DNA of 33,776 nucleotides from Prevotella sp. UBA7551 (GCA_002479145.1 DLLX01000053.1:2983-36758); one strand, 5' to 3'. Positions 1-7,505 are shown, numbered from the stretch's first letter. Notes: generated by a model not told the origin, from the letters alone. Translations and numbers: made by a program.

Positions 1-42
1 CGACTTGCCGCTGCCTATGCCCCCTGTGATGGCTACTATCAT
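1..42 (-). CDS. coaE: Dephospho-CoA kinase, N-terminal fragment
   Basis: Only the first 14 codons lie in the window. They read from an ATG at 42 and contain the P-loop ITGGIGSGKS, which is the N-terminus of dephospho-CoA kinase, the ATP-dependent last step of coenzyme A synthesis. The start lies 7 nt past the ybbR stop codon, so the two are very probably co-transcribed, and the order ybbR-coaE is common in Bacteroidetes. Other P-loop kinases share this motif, so the assignment rests on motif plus neighbourhood. The rest of the gene is beyond the left edge. Confidence 0.8.
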   Translation of the reverse strand, partial: MIVAITGGIGSGKS

Positions 43-49
43 CCGGGTG

Positions 50-1054
50 CTATCTCTGCTCAATGAGGTAATCGACCCATTCGGTAGCGGGCTTGGCTGA
101 GCGCACTCCTGGCGGCATGGCATGGAGAACGATTCGGCATTTGTCCCCCTTGCGCTTGATGACCTCGTTGTAGTCGACGACCAGTTTGAATCCTACTGGC
201 GACAAATCCTTTCCGTCTGAGGTCTTGGGCATCCTGCGCAGGATGTTGGTTCCGACTACGAACTGCACTTCTACGCTGCTGGGAAAGGTGCGGAGCACTT
301 TATCTTCGGGCAGGTTGATGCACTCGATGGGCACCTGAACGCTCTCTTCGATGAGCACGTCGGCAGTAAACTCGGCACGCACTTTGTCGGGGATGAGCTT
401 CGCGCCGGTAATCTTTCGTAAGCCGATGTTGATGACCTTGCGGTCGGTGAAGTTCTCCACCTCAATCCGTTGGGTGTAGGCAGCGTTGATACTATCAAGC
501 AATGGCCTCGACGCATAGACGGTCACGCTGTCAGGAAAGAACCGGATGCCGGCAAGATAGTAGTTCTGTCGTGGGCGGACAATGCCCGAAAGGCGGACTG
601 GGATTTTCTTGCAGAGTCCGTAGTTGTAGTAGAACTTGATGCGATCGGACTTGATGGAGACTATCTTTGAGCTTTTGGCGAGCTGCTGGTAAATCTGTTT
701 CTGGATGTCGGCAGCGGGGATTGAGCCTGAGCCTTTGCCGTCAGAGTAGGCGGTGAAGTCGAAAAACAGTGGGCGGAAGGGCGCATCGGCAAGGTAGGCC
801 GCTATCATATAGCCCTTGTCGCGCACGGTAAAGCGGACCACACTGTCCGGTTCGTCGGTAATCACCACCCTGCGGGGCACGCCGGCCAGCCGGAGCGAGA
901 TGGTCATCTCCTTCTCATAGGTCTCGTTGAGGGTCATGATGAGCCAGAAAACGCTGCTGAGAAAGAGAAAGAACAAAAAAATCAGAAACTGCTTGTTGAG
1001 TATTCTTAACAAGCAGTTTCTGACCTTTTCGAGAGCACGCCACATATTCTCCAT
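50..1054 (-). CDS. ybbR: YbbR-like domain protein, membrane anchored
   Basis: 334 residues from ATG at 1054; an in-frame ATG three codons later (1045) is an alternative start. A short cytoplasmic N-terminus is followed by one hydrophobic segment at about residues 22-42, then a long extracytoplasmic part with beta-rich YbbR-type repeats. In Firmicutes the related CdaR modulates the diadenylate cyclase CdaA; whether that role holds here is not shown by the sequence. It sits in the nusB-yajC-ybbR-coaE arrangement, 57 nt after yajC and 7 nt before coaE. The early coding region contains a near-perfect 19-bp inverted repeat followed by seven Ts on the coding strand, listed separately, which may control transcription into ybbR-coaE. 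Confidence 0.85.
   Translation of the reverse strand: MENMWRALEKVRNCLLRILNKQFLIFLFFLFLSSVFWLIMTLNETYEKEMTISLRLAGVPRRVVITDEPDSVVRFTVRDKGYMIAAYLADAPFRPLFFDFTAYSDGKGSGSIPAADIQKQIYQQLAKSSKIVSIKSDRIKFYYNYGLCKKIPVRLSGIVRPRQNYYLAGIRFFPDSVTVYASRPLLDSINAAYTQRIEVENFTDRKVINIGLRKITGAKLIPDKVRAEFTADVLIEESVQVPIECINLPEDKVLRTFPSSVEVQFVVGTNILRRMPKTSDGKDLSPVGFKLVVDYNEVIKRKGDKCRIVLHAMPPGVRSAKPATEWVDYLIEQR
975..1023 (-). terminator. Intragenic terminator-like hairpin in 5' end of ybbR
   Basis: On the minus strand, positions 1023-1005 pair with 1000-982. There are 16 perfect outer base pairs, one mismatch (1007/998), two further pairs and a 4-nt loop. The stem is followed directly by seven Ts (981-975). This has the form of an intrinsic terminator but lies about 30-80 nt inside the ybbR reading frame, spanning the codons just before and at the start of the transmembrane segment. 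It could act as an attenuator that is kept open while ribosomes translate ybbR. The structure is seen; the function is inferred. Confidence 0.55.
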
Positions 1055-1083
1055 GCACCAGACGTCGTTTGTTGTCCGTTGAG

Positions 1084-1112
1084 AGTCCCGGTTCTGTCGA
1101 GTGACCGGGACT
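1084..1112 (-). other. GC-rich hairpin at the yajC stop codon
   Basis: A perfect 9-bp inverted repeat (1084-1092 with 1104-1112, arm AGTCCCGGT) has an 11-nt loop. It begins at the yajC stop codon and lies in the 57-nt gap before ybbR. No U-tract follows, so a transcript-processing or stability hairpin is more likely than a terminator. Confidence 0.5.
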
Positions 1113-1444
1113 TATTTCTGTTTGTTTTCCAGTGTGTCCTGTACGCCGCGGAAGACGTAGCTCTTGTCAACGGTGATGACAACGCCGCGCGCAATCTCCA
1201 CGTCCACCTTGTTGTTTGCTGCGTCTATGCGCTTCACTGTGCCATAGATGCCACCTCCTGTGACCACGGCGTCACCCTCTGCGAGTGAGTTTTGGAACTC
1301 CCGAATTTGTTTTTGCTTTTTCTGTTGAGGCCGAATCATGAAGAGCCACATGATGGCAAAGACTGCCACCATCATCAGAATCATGGGCAATGGGCTACCT
1401 TGCCCACTCTGACCTTGGGCGGCCAGCAGAATGAATGTTGTCAT
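1112..1444 (-). CDS. yajC: Preprotein translocase accessory subunit YajC
   Basis: 110 residues from ATG at 1444. A short glycine/glutamine-rich N-terminus is followed by one transmembrane helix at about residues 20-37, the family hallmark FMIRPQQKKQK directly after it, and a small cytoplasmic domain with the conserved GDAVVTGGGIYG segment. Length and motif fit YajC, which associates with SecDF at the Sec translocon in the inner membrane. It lies between nusB (200-nt gap) and ybbR, as in related genomes. Confidence 0.93.
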   Translation of the reverse strand: MTTFILLAAQGQSGQGSPLPMILMMVAVFAIMWLFMIRPQQKKQKQIREFQNSLAEGDAVVTGGGIYGTVKRIDAANNKVDVEIARGVVITVDKSYVFRGVQDTLENKQK

Positions 1445-1645
1445 TTTCGTATTCTTTGTTGTTGATAATTATACTTATTGATGCAGGAATCGCATTTGTT
1501 TTCTCCCAATTAGCTTTCGCTTTCTTTGCGCAAAGCTATCGCCTTCTCATAATCAAGATGCGGGAGTGGATGTGCTTACGCCTTGTGGAGTCTGCTCAGA
1601 AGCCTTGTCGGTATTGCACTTCTTCCTGTTTGTACCCTTTCTATT
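1445..1645. other. yajC-nusB spacer with possible minor promoter
   Basis: This 201-nt gap holds no gene. On the minus strand, TAGCTTTG at 1538-1531 fits the Bacteroidetes -7 box and overlaps the palindrome CTTTGCGCAAAG (1524-1535), but no -33 TTG sits at 19-21 bp. It could be a weak internal promoter for yajC-ybbR-coaE. No clear terminator was seen. Confidence 0.25.
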
Positions 1646-2599
1646 TTAATCCCGGTGAGTTATGCGGCGGGGTTGCATCGGCTTGAGCAGTCGGCCGGTT
1701 TCGACCAGATGACGTGCGATTGCGTCAAGCATCCCATTGATATATCCGCCACTTTTGGGGGTGGAATAGAGCTTAGCCAACTCTACATACTCGTTGATGG
1801 TGACGCTGATGGGGATGTTCGGGAACGTAAGCATCTCGGCAATGGCAATCTGCATGATCACTACGTCCATGTAAGCAAGGCGTGAGAAGTTCCAGTTTCG
1901 GCTGGTCTCGCTCATGTATCGCTGGTAAGTGTCGGCGTTGAGGATGGTGCTTCTAAAGAGCTTTAAGGCGAAATCGCGATCCTCATCGTCGTCATATTCG
2001 GGCAAAAGTTCCTGGTCGGCCTTGTTGGCAGGGTCGAAACGCTTGATGGTCTTGAGGACAAAGGTGTCGACTATCTCCTTGTCGTCGTTCCAATAGAGAC
2101 TCTTCTCCTCCAGAACGGCATCGAGATCCTCGTTGCCTTGAATCAGGGTGCGGTAGATACGGCGCCACAATTCGCGGTCGGCCTCGTAGCTGTCGTCATC
2201 ACTTTCCATGTATTCCTTGTACAGAGGGCTCTGTTCTATCTGGTCACAAAGTTTGCGAACAGCCTCAATGTCGTTCTCCCAACTCATCTTCTTGTCCTCC
2301 ATGAAGAGGTTGAGCTGCTTGTTCTCCTCCAGCTGGGTGGCGAACTTGTTGAACGTAAAACGCTGCGAGGGTGCTTCAGTTTCCTCTCTTTCTGCCCGCC
2401 TTGTGGCTATATCGACCCGCCGGCGCTCCTCTTGTGTGATGGCAACAATCAGCTCAAGCAGATAATTGTAGAGGTCGTAAGCCTTTGAAAGGCTGAATAA
2501 GAGCTCTTTTTCGGCCGTGTCCATATTATGATTGCCGTTCTGATAATAGGCATAGGTTAACTGAACTATCTTGACTCGTATTAGCTTTCTGTTGATCAT
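1646..2599 (-). CDS. nusB: Transcription antitermination factor NusB, long Bacteroidetes form
   Basis: 317 residues from ATG at 2599, about twice the E. coli length. The NusB fold is in the C-terminal half: the segment from about residue 210 contains DFALKLF, WNFSRLAYMDVVIMQIAIAE and PISVTINEYVELAKLYSTPKS, which match the core RNA- and NusE-binding helices. The N-terminal part starts with RRKLIRVKIVQLTYAYYQN-like sequence and is helical. The long form is usual in Bacteroidetes. NusB joins NusE, NusA and NusG on boxA RNA to promote rRNA antitermination. It is the first gene of the minus-strand unit, with its own promoter at 2635-2666, back to back with L25. Confidence 0.9.
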   Translation of the reverse strand: MINRKLIRVKIVQLTYAYYQNGNHNMDTAEKELLFSLSKAYDLYNYLLELIVAITQEERRRVDIATRRAEREETEAPSQRFTFNKFATQLEENKQLNLFMEDKKMSWENDIEAVRKLCDQIEQSPLYKEYMESDDDSYEADRELWRRIYRTLIQGNEDLDAVLEEKSLYWNDDKEIVDTFVLKTIKRFDPANKADQELLPEYDDDEDRDFALKLFRSTILNADTYQRYMSETSRNWNFSRLAYMDVVIMQIAIAEMLTFPNIPISVTINEYVELAKLYSTPKSGGYINGMLDAIARHLVETGRLLKPMQPRRITHRD

Positions 2600-2634
2600 A
2601 ACTACTTATGGTGCGAACTTTGTTTCCGATTTTG

Positions 2635-2666
2635 CAAAAGTAGGGAAATTTATTGAACCACGCAAG
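2635..2666 (-). promoter_or_regulatory. nusB promoter
   Basis: Minus-strand -7 box TACTTTTG at 2642-2635, with CTTG at 2666-2663 and 20 nt between, matches the Bacteroidetes sigma-ABfr pattern. It is about 36 nt upstream of the nusB ATG. Confidence 0.7.
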
Positions 2667-2703
2667 TAAACAAATCGTTTTTCCATGTTTTTCCTTTCTT
2701 TTC

Positions 2704-2734
2704 TTGTTGGATTCGGTTAAAAGCAGTAACTTTG
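2704..2734 (+). promoter_or_regulatory. Promoter for the L25-pth-S4 unit
   Basis: TTG at 2704-2706, a 20-nt spacer and the -7 box TAACTTTG at 2727-2734. The inferred transcript start near 2741 leaves a leader of about 75 nt before the L25 ATG. Confidence 0.75.
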
Positions 2735-2815
2735 CACCGCTTTTTTACTAAGCACGTCTCGTGTGATGGTGAATTAAGGCAATTTTATAAATCCATCTTA
2801 ATTTAGAGTAACACA

Positions 2816-3433
2816 ATGAAAGAGATTAACATTACAGGTCAGAAGCGTGAAGCCCTTGGAAAGAAAGCTTCTAAGCATTACCGCAAGCAAGGTTTGGTGC
2901 CCTGCAACCTCTATGGTGAGAAGAAAGGCGAGAACGGTTTGCCTCAGGCTCTGTCCTTCCTTGCCCCGATGTCCGAGCTTCGCAAGCTCGTCTACACGCC
3001 GCATATCTATGTCGTCAACCTCATCATTGACGGCGAGAGCCATCCAGCTATCATGAAAGAGCTGCAGTTCCACCCCGTCACTGACGCGCTGCTGCACATC
3101 GATTTCTATGAAGTCAACGACCAGAAGCCTATCGTCATGGGCGTGCCTGTGAAACTTCTGGGTCTTGCTGTGGGTGTACGCGCTGGTGGACGCATGAACC
3201 TTTCTATCCGTAAGATCAACGTTCTCGCTCCTTATCAGCAGATTCCGGAGCACCTCGACATCGATGTGACGAATCTGGCCATTGGCAAAAGCATCAAGGT
3301 AGGAGAGCTCTCCTATGAGGGTCTGGAGCTTGTCACCCCGAAAGAGGTGGTGGTCTGCTCCGTGAAGGCTACCCGCAACTCTTCCACTGCTACTACAACT
3401 GAGGAAGAAGAGACCGAAGAGCCGCAGCAGTAA
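2816..3433 (+). CDS. rplY: 50S ribosomal protein L25 / general stress protein CTC
   Basis: 205 residues from ATG at 2816. The N-terminal L25 domain (about residues 1-93; 5S rRNA-binding) carries REALGKKASKHYRKQGLVPCNLYG and is followed by the C-terminal TL5/CTC beta domain (about 100-185) and an acidic tail rich in T and E (residues 190-205). This two-domain length matches the CTC type rather than the short E. coli L25. It opens a tight unit with pth (14-nt gap) and the S4 protein, a common Bacteroidetes arrangement. Confidence 0.93.
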   Translation: MKEINITGQKREALGKKASKHYRKQGLVPCNLYGEKKGENGLPQALSFLAPMSELRKLVYTPHIYVVNLIIDGESHPAIMKELQFHPVTDALLHIDFYEVNDQKPIVMGVPVKLLGLAVGVRAGGRMNLSIRKINVLAPYQQIPEHLDIDVTNLAIGKSIKVGELSYEGLELVTPKEVVVCSVKATRNSSTATTTEEEETEEPQQ

Positions 3434-3447
3434 TCATCCAGTAGGAT

Positions 3448-4020
3448 ATGGACAAATATCTGATTTGTGGCCTGGGCAATCCCGGAAGAGACTACGAGAT
3501 GACCCGCCACAATACAGGATTCATGGTATTGGACGCCTTTGCAGAGGCGTCCAATCTTGTTTTTGAAGACCGCAGATACGGTTTTGTCGCCGAAACCTCA
3601 CTCAAGGGACGCAAGGTTCTCCTGCTCAAGCCGACCACCTTCATGAACCTTTCTGGCAATGCGGTGCGCTATTGGCTGGACAAAGAGCGGATAGACCAGA
3701 GCCGGTTGCTTGTCGTGAGTGACGACGTGGCATTGCCGCTCGGCGCGTTTCGCCTGAAAGGCAGCGGCTCAAATGGCGGCCATAACGGCTTGGGGCACAT
3801 CCAACAGCTGATAGGTCAGCACTACGCGCGGCTCCGTATGGGCATAGGAAACGACTATCCGAGGGGCGCGCAGGTGGACTGGGTGCTCGGAAAATACACC
3901 GAAGAGGATTTGAAGACGCTCCGTCCTGCCATCGAAACGGCTGTGGAAATCATCAAGAGCTTTGTCCTTGCGGGCATTGATGTCACCATGAATCAGTACA
4001 ATCAGCTCGGAAAGAAATGA
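3448..4020 (+). CDS. pth: Peptidyl-tRNA hydrolase
   Basis: 190 residues from ATG at 3448. The N-terminus carries CGLGNPGRDYEMTRHNTGF with the catalytic His at residue 21, followed by KPTTFMNLSGNAV (substrate-binding Asn) and the VVSDDVALPLG segment with the conserved Asp. These place it in the bacterial Pth family, which releases peptides from peptidyl-tRNA drop-off products. Length is normal. Its stop overlaps the start of the S4-domain gene (ATGA), implying translational coupling. Confidence 0.95.
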   Translation: MDKYLICGLGNPGRDYEMTRHNTGFMVLDAFAEASNLVFEDRRYGFVAETSLKGRKVLLLKPTTFMNLSGNAVRYWLDKERIDQSRLLVVSDDVALPLGAFRLKGSGSNGGHNGLGHIQQLIGQHYARLRMGIGNDYPRGAQVDWVLGKYTEEDLKTLRPAIETAVEIIKSFVLAGIDVTMNQYNQLGKK

Positions 4021-4430
4021 GTGATACAGCGAGAATAGACAAATGGTTGTGGGCCGCCCGCGTCTTCAAGACACGTTCGATGGCTGCTGATGCGTGCAAA
4101 AACGGGCGTGTAACGATGGCAGGTGTCACCGTGAAGCCGTCCCGACCCATCAAGGCAGGAGAGGTGATTGACGTGCGAAAGCCTCCCATTACCTATTCCT
4201 TCAAGGTGCTCAAACCCATCGAAAGCCGTGTGGGAGCCAAGCTGATTCCCGAAGTTTACGAGAACGTCACGTCCCCGAAGCAATACGAACTCTTGGAGAT
4301 GAGCCGCATCAGCGGCTTTGTGGACCGTGCCCGTGGTACAGGTCGGCCTACAAAGAAAGACCGCCGGCAGATGGATGCCTTCATCGAACCGACCCTTTTT
4401 GGCTTCGATGATGACGACGACGACTTCTAA
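4017..4430 (+). CDS. S4-domain RNA-binding protein, Hsp15-like
   Basis: 137 residues beginning in the ATGA overlap with pth. The S4 domain occupies about residues 4-65 with the classical ARIDKWLWAARVFKTRSMA start. A basic segment, RGTGRPTKKDRRQMDAF, follows and resembles the Hsp15 C-terminus, then an acidic end (six Asp and a Phe). Hsp15 binds free 50S subunits carrying nascent chains; a role in ribosome rescue fits the neighbouring pth and L25. The exact function here is inferred. Confidence 0.85.
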   Translation: MSDTARIDKWLWAARVFKTRSMAADACKNGRVTMAGVTVKPSRPIKAGEVIDVRKPPITYSFKVLKPIESRVGAKLIPEVYENVTSPKQYELLEMSRISGFVDRARGTGRPTKKDRRQMDAFIEPTLFGFDDDDDDF

Positions 4431-4467
4431 TCCGCAGCTTTTTTTGGAAAAGACACACCACTGACCC

Positions 4468-4493
4468 CACGGACAAGCTGACAGCTTCCCGTG
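4468..4493. terminator. Possible hairpin terminator between convergent genes
   Basis: CACGG (4468-4472) pairs with CCGTG (4489-4493) and AAGCT (4475-4479) with AGCTT (4483-4487), with small internal loops. It lies between the convergent S4 gene and DUF4491 gene. The plus-strand T-run does not follow directly, so the terminator assignment is weak. Confidence 0.35.
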
Positions 4494-4535
4494 CCATCAG
4501 CCTACTTTTTACAACATCTTTTGGCGTGAGTTGTG

Positions 4536-4859
4536 TTATTTCGCGCTTTCTTCCGTCTGGTTATATTCTGCTTTTCGCTTCGGGTTCATTGGAAACCAGC
4601 CTTTCTCCACCCTTTTTTTTTGCTCAAACAGCTCGCCGATGCTCCACAGAAAGCTCGCTCCTGTGACCCCACAGACTGCCGACCAGAACAGCGACTCCAC
4701 GAAAAGGGCGCCAACGAGGCATCCCACACCAATGAGGAGAAAGATTGCCCATGGGCGCGTGCCAAAGTAATATTCCGCCTTGATGACGATGGGGTGGCAG
4801 ATACCGATGACGAGAAACGTGCAGACGGCCAAGAGAAGACCGTTGAAATGGAGTTCCAT
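4536..4859 (-). CDS. Small membrane protein, DUF4491 family
   Basis: 107 residues from ATG at 4859. Three hydrophobic segments at about residues 6-24, 36-52 and 57-75 are followed by a basic tail. The conserved run HPIVIKAEYYFG between the first two segments and GWFPMNPKRKAEY at the end match the DUF4491 family of Bacteroidetes as I know it. Function is unknown. It stands alone, convergent with the S4 gene and divergent from the phosphohexomutase. Confidence 0.8.
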   Translation of the reverse strand: MELHFNGLLLAVCTFLVIGICHPIVIKAEYYFGTRPWAIFLLIGVGCLVGALFVESLFWSAVCGVTGASFLWSIGELFEQKKRVEKGWFPMNPKRKAEYNQTEESAK

Positions 4860-4958
4860 AGCGTATTCTTATATTGATTGCCGTAATGGGACTTTGGGCA
4901 CATCCCTTCTCATTCCTTTATGCACGGAGGCCGAGGAGGAATAGGAGTGCGCACAGCT

Positions 4959-4975
4959 TATCTTTGGCAAAGATA
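4959..4975. promoter_or_regulatory. Palindromic -7 element upstream of the DUF4491 gene
   Basis: The 17-nt perfect palindrome TATCTTTGGCAAAGATA gives a consensus -7 box TATCTTTG on both strands. The minus-strand box (4975-4968) is placed to drive the DUF4491 gene. Neither strand has a TTG at the expected 19-21 bp, so activity may depend on a regulator or be weak. Confidence 0.45.
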
Positions 4976-4993
4976 CGAATTTTTTCCCAATCC

Positions 4994-5026
4994 TTGTTCC
5001 CGTTCCGTTTTTTTTGATTATATTTG
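4994..5026 (+). promoter_or_regulatory. Phosphohexomutase gene promoter
   Basis: TTG at 4994-4996 and -7 box TATATTTG at 5019-5026. The spacing is 22 nt, slightly longer than usual. The inferred leader is about 100 nt. Confidence 0.6.
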
Positions 5027-5136
5027 CAACGGATAAAGTAGCATTCGACAATGTGTGCGCAAGCACTTATTGTGTCCGTTTGCACCATCACCACACGACA
5101 TCAAATAAAAATTTCAATTCATAAAAACTTACTTCT

Positions 5137-6885
5137 ATGGATAACAACGAAGCACTTATTGCACAATGTGAGGCCAAGGCAAAGCAATGGCTGGCCCCAG
5201 AATTCGACGAAGCGACCCGAAAGGCTGTCCAAGCCATGCTCGACAACGCCGACAAGACCGACCTCGTGGAGTCGTTCTACCGCGACTTGGAGTTTGGTAC
5301 GGGCGGATTGCGCGGCATCATGGGTGCGGGCACCAACCGCATGAACATCTATACCGTCGGCATGGCGACCCAGGGATTTGCCAATTACTTGAAGAAGAAC
5401 TTCAAAGACCGCGACCAAATCAGCGCCGTAGTGTGCTTCGACTGTCGCAACAACTCCCAACTCTATGCCCGGACGGTGGCCAATATCTTCTCCGCCAACG
5501 GCATCAAGGTGTACCTTTTCGACGAGATGCGCCCCACCCCCGAGTGCTCTTTCGCCATCCGCCACTTCAAGGCACAGGGCGGTGTGAACCTCACGGCCAG
5601 CCATAACCCCCGCGAGTACAACGGCTACAAGGCTTATTGGGAGGATGGTGCACAGGTTCTCGCCCCACATGACAAGGGAATCATCGACGAAGTGAGCAAG
5701 GTGAAGATTGCCGATGTGAAGTTTGAGGGCAACGACGCGCTCATCCAGATGGTGGGTGAGGACGTGGACACGCCCTACCTGGAGAAGATCAAGTCCATCT
5801 GCATCGACCCCGAGGTCATCCGTCACCAGCACGATCTGAAGATAGTCTACACTCCGCTCCATGGCGCAGGACGCGTGTTGATACCGCGCTCGCTCAAGCT
5901 CTGGGGCTTTGACAACGTGCATTGCGTGGCTGAGCAGATGGTCAAGGACGGCAACTTCCCCACCGTCGACCGCCCAAATCCAGAGTTTGCCGAGGCATTG
6001 ACGCTCGGACTGCGCGATGCCAAGGCCATCGACGCCGACATTCTCATGGCCAGCGACCCCGATGCCGACCGTGTGGGCATGGCCTGCAAGGACGACAAGG
6101 GCGAGTGGGTGCTCATCAATGGCAACCAGACGTGCCTGATATTCTTGTGGTACATCATCACCAACCGGCAGGCTGTGGGCAAAATGAAGCCCACCGACTT
6201 CATCGTGAAGACCATTGTCACCACCGAGGTCATCCGGAAGATAGCCGAAAAGAACCACATTGAGATGCGCGACTGCTACACGGGCTTCAAATGGATTGCC
6301 CGCGAAATCAAGATTTCCGAGGGAAAGCAGCAGTATATCGGCGGCGGCGAGGAGAGTTACGGCTTCTTGGCCGAGGACTTCGTGCGCGATAAGGACTCCG
6401 TAAGTGCCTGCTCCCTGCTCGCAGAGATTTGCGCCTACGCCAAAGACCATGGCAAAACGCTCTACGACATACTCATGGATATCTACAAGGAGTATGGCTA
6501 CAGCAAGGAGTTCACCATCAATGTGGAGCGTCCGGGCAAGACGGGAGCCGACGAGATCCTGGAGATGATGTCCAATTTCCGTGCCAACCCGCCTAAGGAA
6601 TTAGCAGGAGTGCCCGTCTGCCTGTGGAAGGACTACAAGACCCTTGAGGCAACCCACGCCGACGGCACGCAGACGAAGCTCGTCATGCCCGAGCCGAGCA
6701 ACGTGCTGCAGTGGTTCTGTACCGATGGGACGAAGGTGAGCGTGCGTCCATCGGGCACTGAGCCAAAGATAAAGTTCTACCTTGAGGTGAAAGACACCAT
6801 GAAGGATGTCTCCGACTTTGCCGCTTGTGAGGAGAGGGCAAAGCACAAGATCGAGGCCATCAAGGCCAGTCTGAAACTCGCTTAG
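5137..6885 (+). CDS. Phosphoglucomutase / phosphomannomutase (alpha-D-phosphohexomutase)
   Basis: 582 residues from ATG at 5137. All four hallmark loops of the alpha-D-phosphohexomutase superfamily are present: catalytic phosphoserine loop TASHNP at residues 153-158 (Ser155), Mg-binding DPDADR at 307-312, sugar-binding GGEESYG at 403-409 and phosphate-binding RPSGTEP at 537-543. The enzyme interconverts hexose 1- and 6-phosphates in the cytoplasm and so supplies nucleotide-sugar precursors, including for the polysaccharide locus further along the window. GEESYG fits the glucose-preferring type, but the exact substrate (glucose versus mannose) is not decided by sequence. It is a single-gene unit ending in a strong terminator. 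Confidence 0.92.
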   Translation: MDNNEALIAQCEAKAKQWLAPEFDEATRKAVQAMLDNADKTDLVESFYRDLEFGTGGLRGIMGAGTNRMNIYTVGMATQGFANYLKKNFKDRDQISAVVCFDCRNNSQLYARTVANIFSANGIKVYLFDEMRPTPECSFAIRHFKAQGGVNLTASHNPREYNGYKAYWEDGAQVLAPHDKGIIDEVSKVKIADVKFEGNDALIQMVGEDVDTPYLEKIKSICIDPEVIRHQHDLKIVYTPLHGAGRVLIPRSLKLWGFDNVHCVAEQMVKDGNFPTVDRPNPEFAEALTLGLRDAKAIDADILMASDPDADRVGMACKDDKGEWVLINGNQTCLIFLWYIITNRQAVGKMKPTDFIVKTIVTTEVIRKIAEKNHIEMRDCYTGFKWIAREIKISEGKQQYIGGGEESYGFLAEDFVRDKDSVSACSLLAEICAYAKDHGKTLYDILMDIYKEYGYSKEFTINVERPGKTGADEILEMMSNFRANPPKELAGVPVCLWKDYKTLEATHADGTQTKLVMPEPSNVLQWFCTDGTKVSVRPSGTEPKIKFYLEVKDTMKDVSDFAACEERAKHKIEAIKASLKLA

Positions 6886-6904
6886 CGGGAAAACGCTGTC
6901 CGAT

Positions 6905-6978
6905 TCGCCCGGCAAACGCATGGTGAGATATGGTGTAAGCCATGTACCCGATGCGTTTGCCGGGCGATTCTTTTTGTA
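6905..6978 (+). terminator. Strong terminator after the phosphohexomutase gene
   Basis: A perfect 17-bp inverted repeat (6905-6921 with 6951-6967) encloses a 29-nt loop that itself has a short stem (CATGG/CCATG). It is followed by TTCTTTTTG. It starts 20 nt after the gene's stop codon. Confidence 0.85.
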
Positions 6979-7411
6979 GACAATCACCTTTTGGCCTTCT
7001 CCAGTCGGCTTCGTGCCATACGTGGCGGCACATACATGGCGGTAGATAGGAATGTCTTGATTTTTCAGAACGGCCCACCTCGTCACGTTAGCCCTTGACT
7101 CATATCATTCATGAGAGTCTATTACCCAAAGGCTGCTCGTAGGGTTCATTTAATTTGTTGATTATCAAAGCGTTGCGATTCAGCCCATATTGCGAGGCTT
7201 TATGGCCTTTATCACGTTGCCATTTAGCCCCTTTGACCAGCCAATATCGGCTCTATTGCGTGGTGAAACCAGTGATTTTCCAACGCAGTGGAATCGATGA
7301 GGTCTCGGGAGTCCGCATTTTGTAAAAGTTGTTTTTACTGAAAACAACTTAATTTCTCAAACATTTCCATAAATCGGAGCGTCTTGAGGACGTAAATGCA
7401 GGGATAATATG
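6979..7411. other. Intergenic region before the SLC13 transporter gene
   Basis: No convincing gene between the terminator and the transporter promoter. It holds the 22-nt periodic repeat (7170-7279) and a 10-bp hairpin at 7326-7350 (AAGTTGTTTT / AAAACAACTT, loop TACTG). Short open frames here have no recognisable homology or start context. Confidence 0.6.
7170..7279. repeat. Five imperfect tandem 22-nt units
   Basis: Units at 7170-7191, 7192-7213, 7214-7235, 7236-7257 and 7258-7279 align without gaps. Units 1 and 3 share 16 of 22 positions; units 2 and 4 share 13; unit 5 matches unit 1 at 12. The loose pattern is GCG-nn-GC-n-AT-nnn-GCC-nnn-ATT. There is no spacer structure, so this is not CRISPR. 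I recall similar degenerate intergenic repeats in Prevotella genomes but could not check. Confidence 0.55.
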
Positions 7412-7419
7412 TAAATTTG
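7412..7419 (+). promoter_or_regulatory. Probable promoter -7 box for the SLC13 gene
   Basis: TAAATTTG fits the -7 consensus. The nearest upstream TTG (7384-7386) is 25 nt away, longer than usual. The inferred leader is about 118 nt and contains the palindrome at 7506-7519. Confidence 0.45.
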
Positions 7420-7505
7420 TACCGCAGTAGTTCGGCCTCCCTTTTCGGGAAGCTGCACTTCGCACCGCAGCGTTCGCATTTCATTTCTGCACCGCTGCTC
7501 GTCTT

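Noticed and set aside
5119..6450. 443-residue open frame antisense to the phosphohexomutase
   Set aside because: The sense frame carries all four catalytic loops; the antisense product is His/Val/Leu-rich with no motif. Such long antisense frames are a codon-use effect.
6860..7086. Minus-strand open frame near the phosphohexomutase terminator
   Set aside because: It runs through a 17-bp terminator stem and has no family resemblance or promoter.
7170..7279. CRISPR array
   Set aside because: Units are contiguous 22-mers that diverge throughout; there are no conserved repeats separated by unique spacers.
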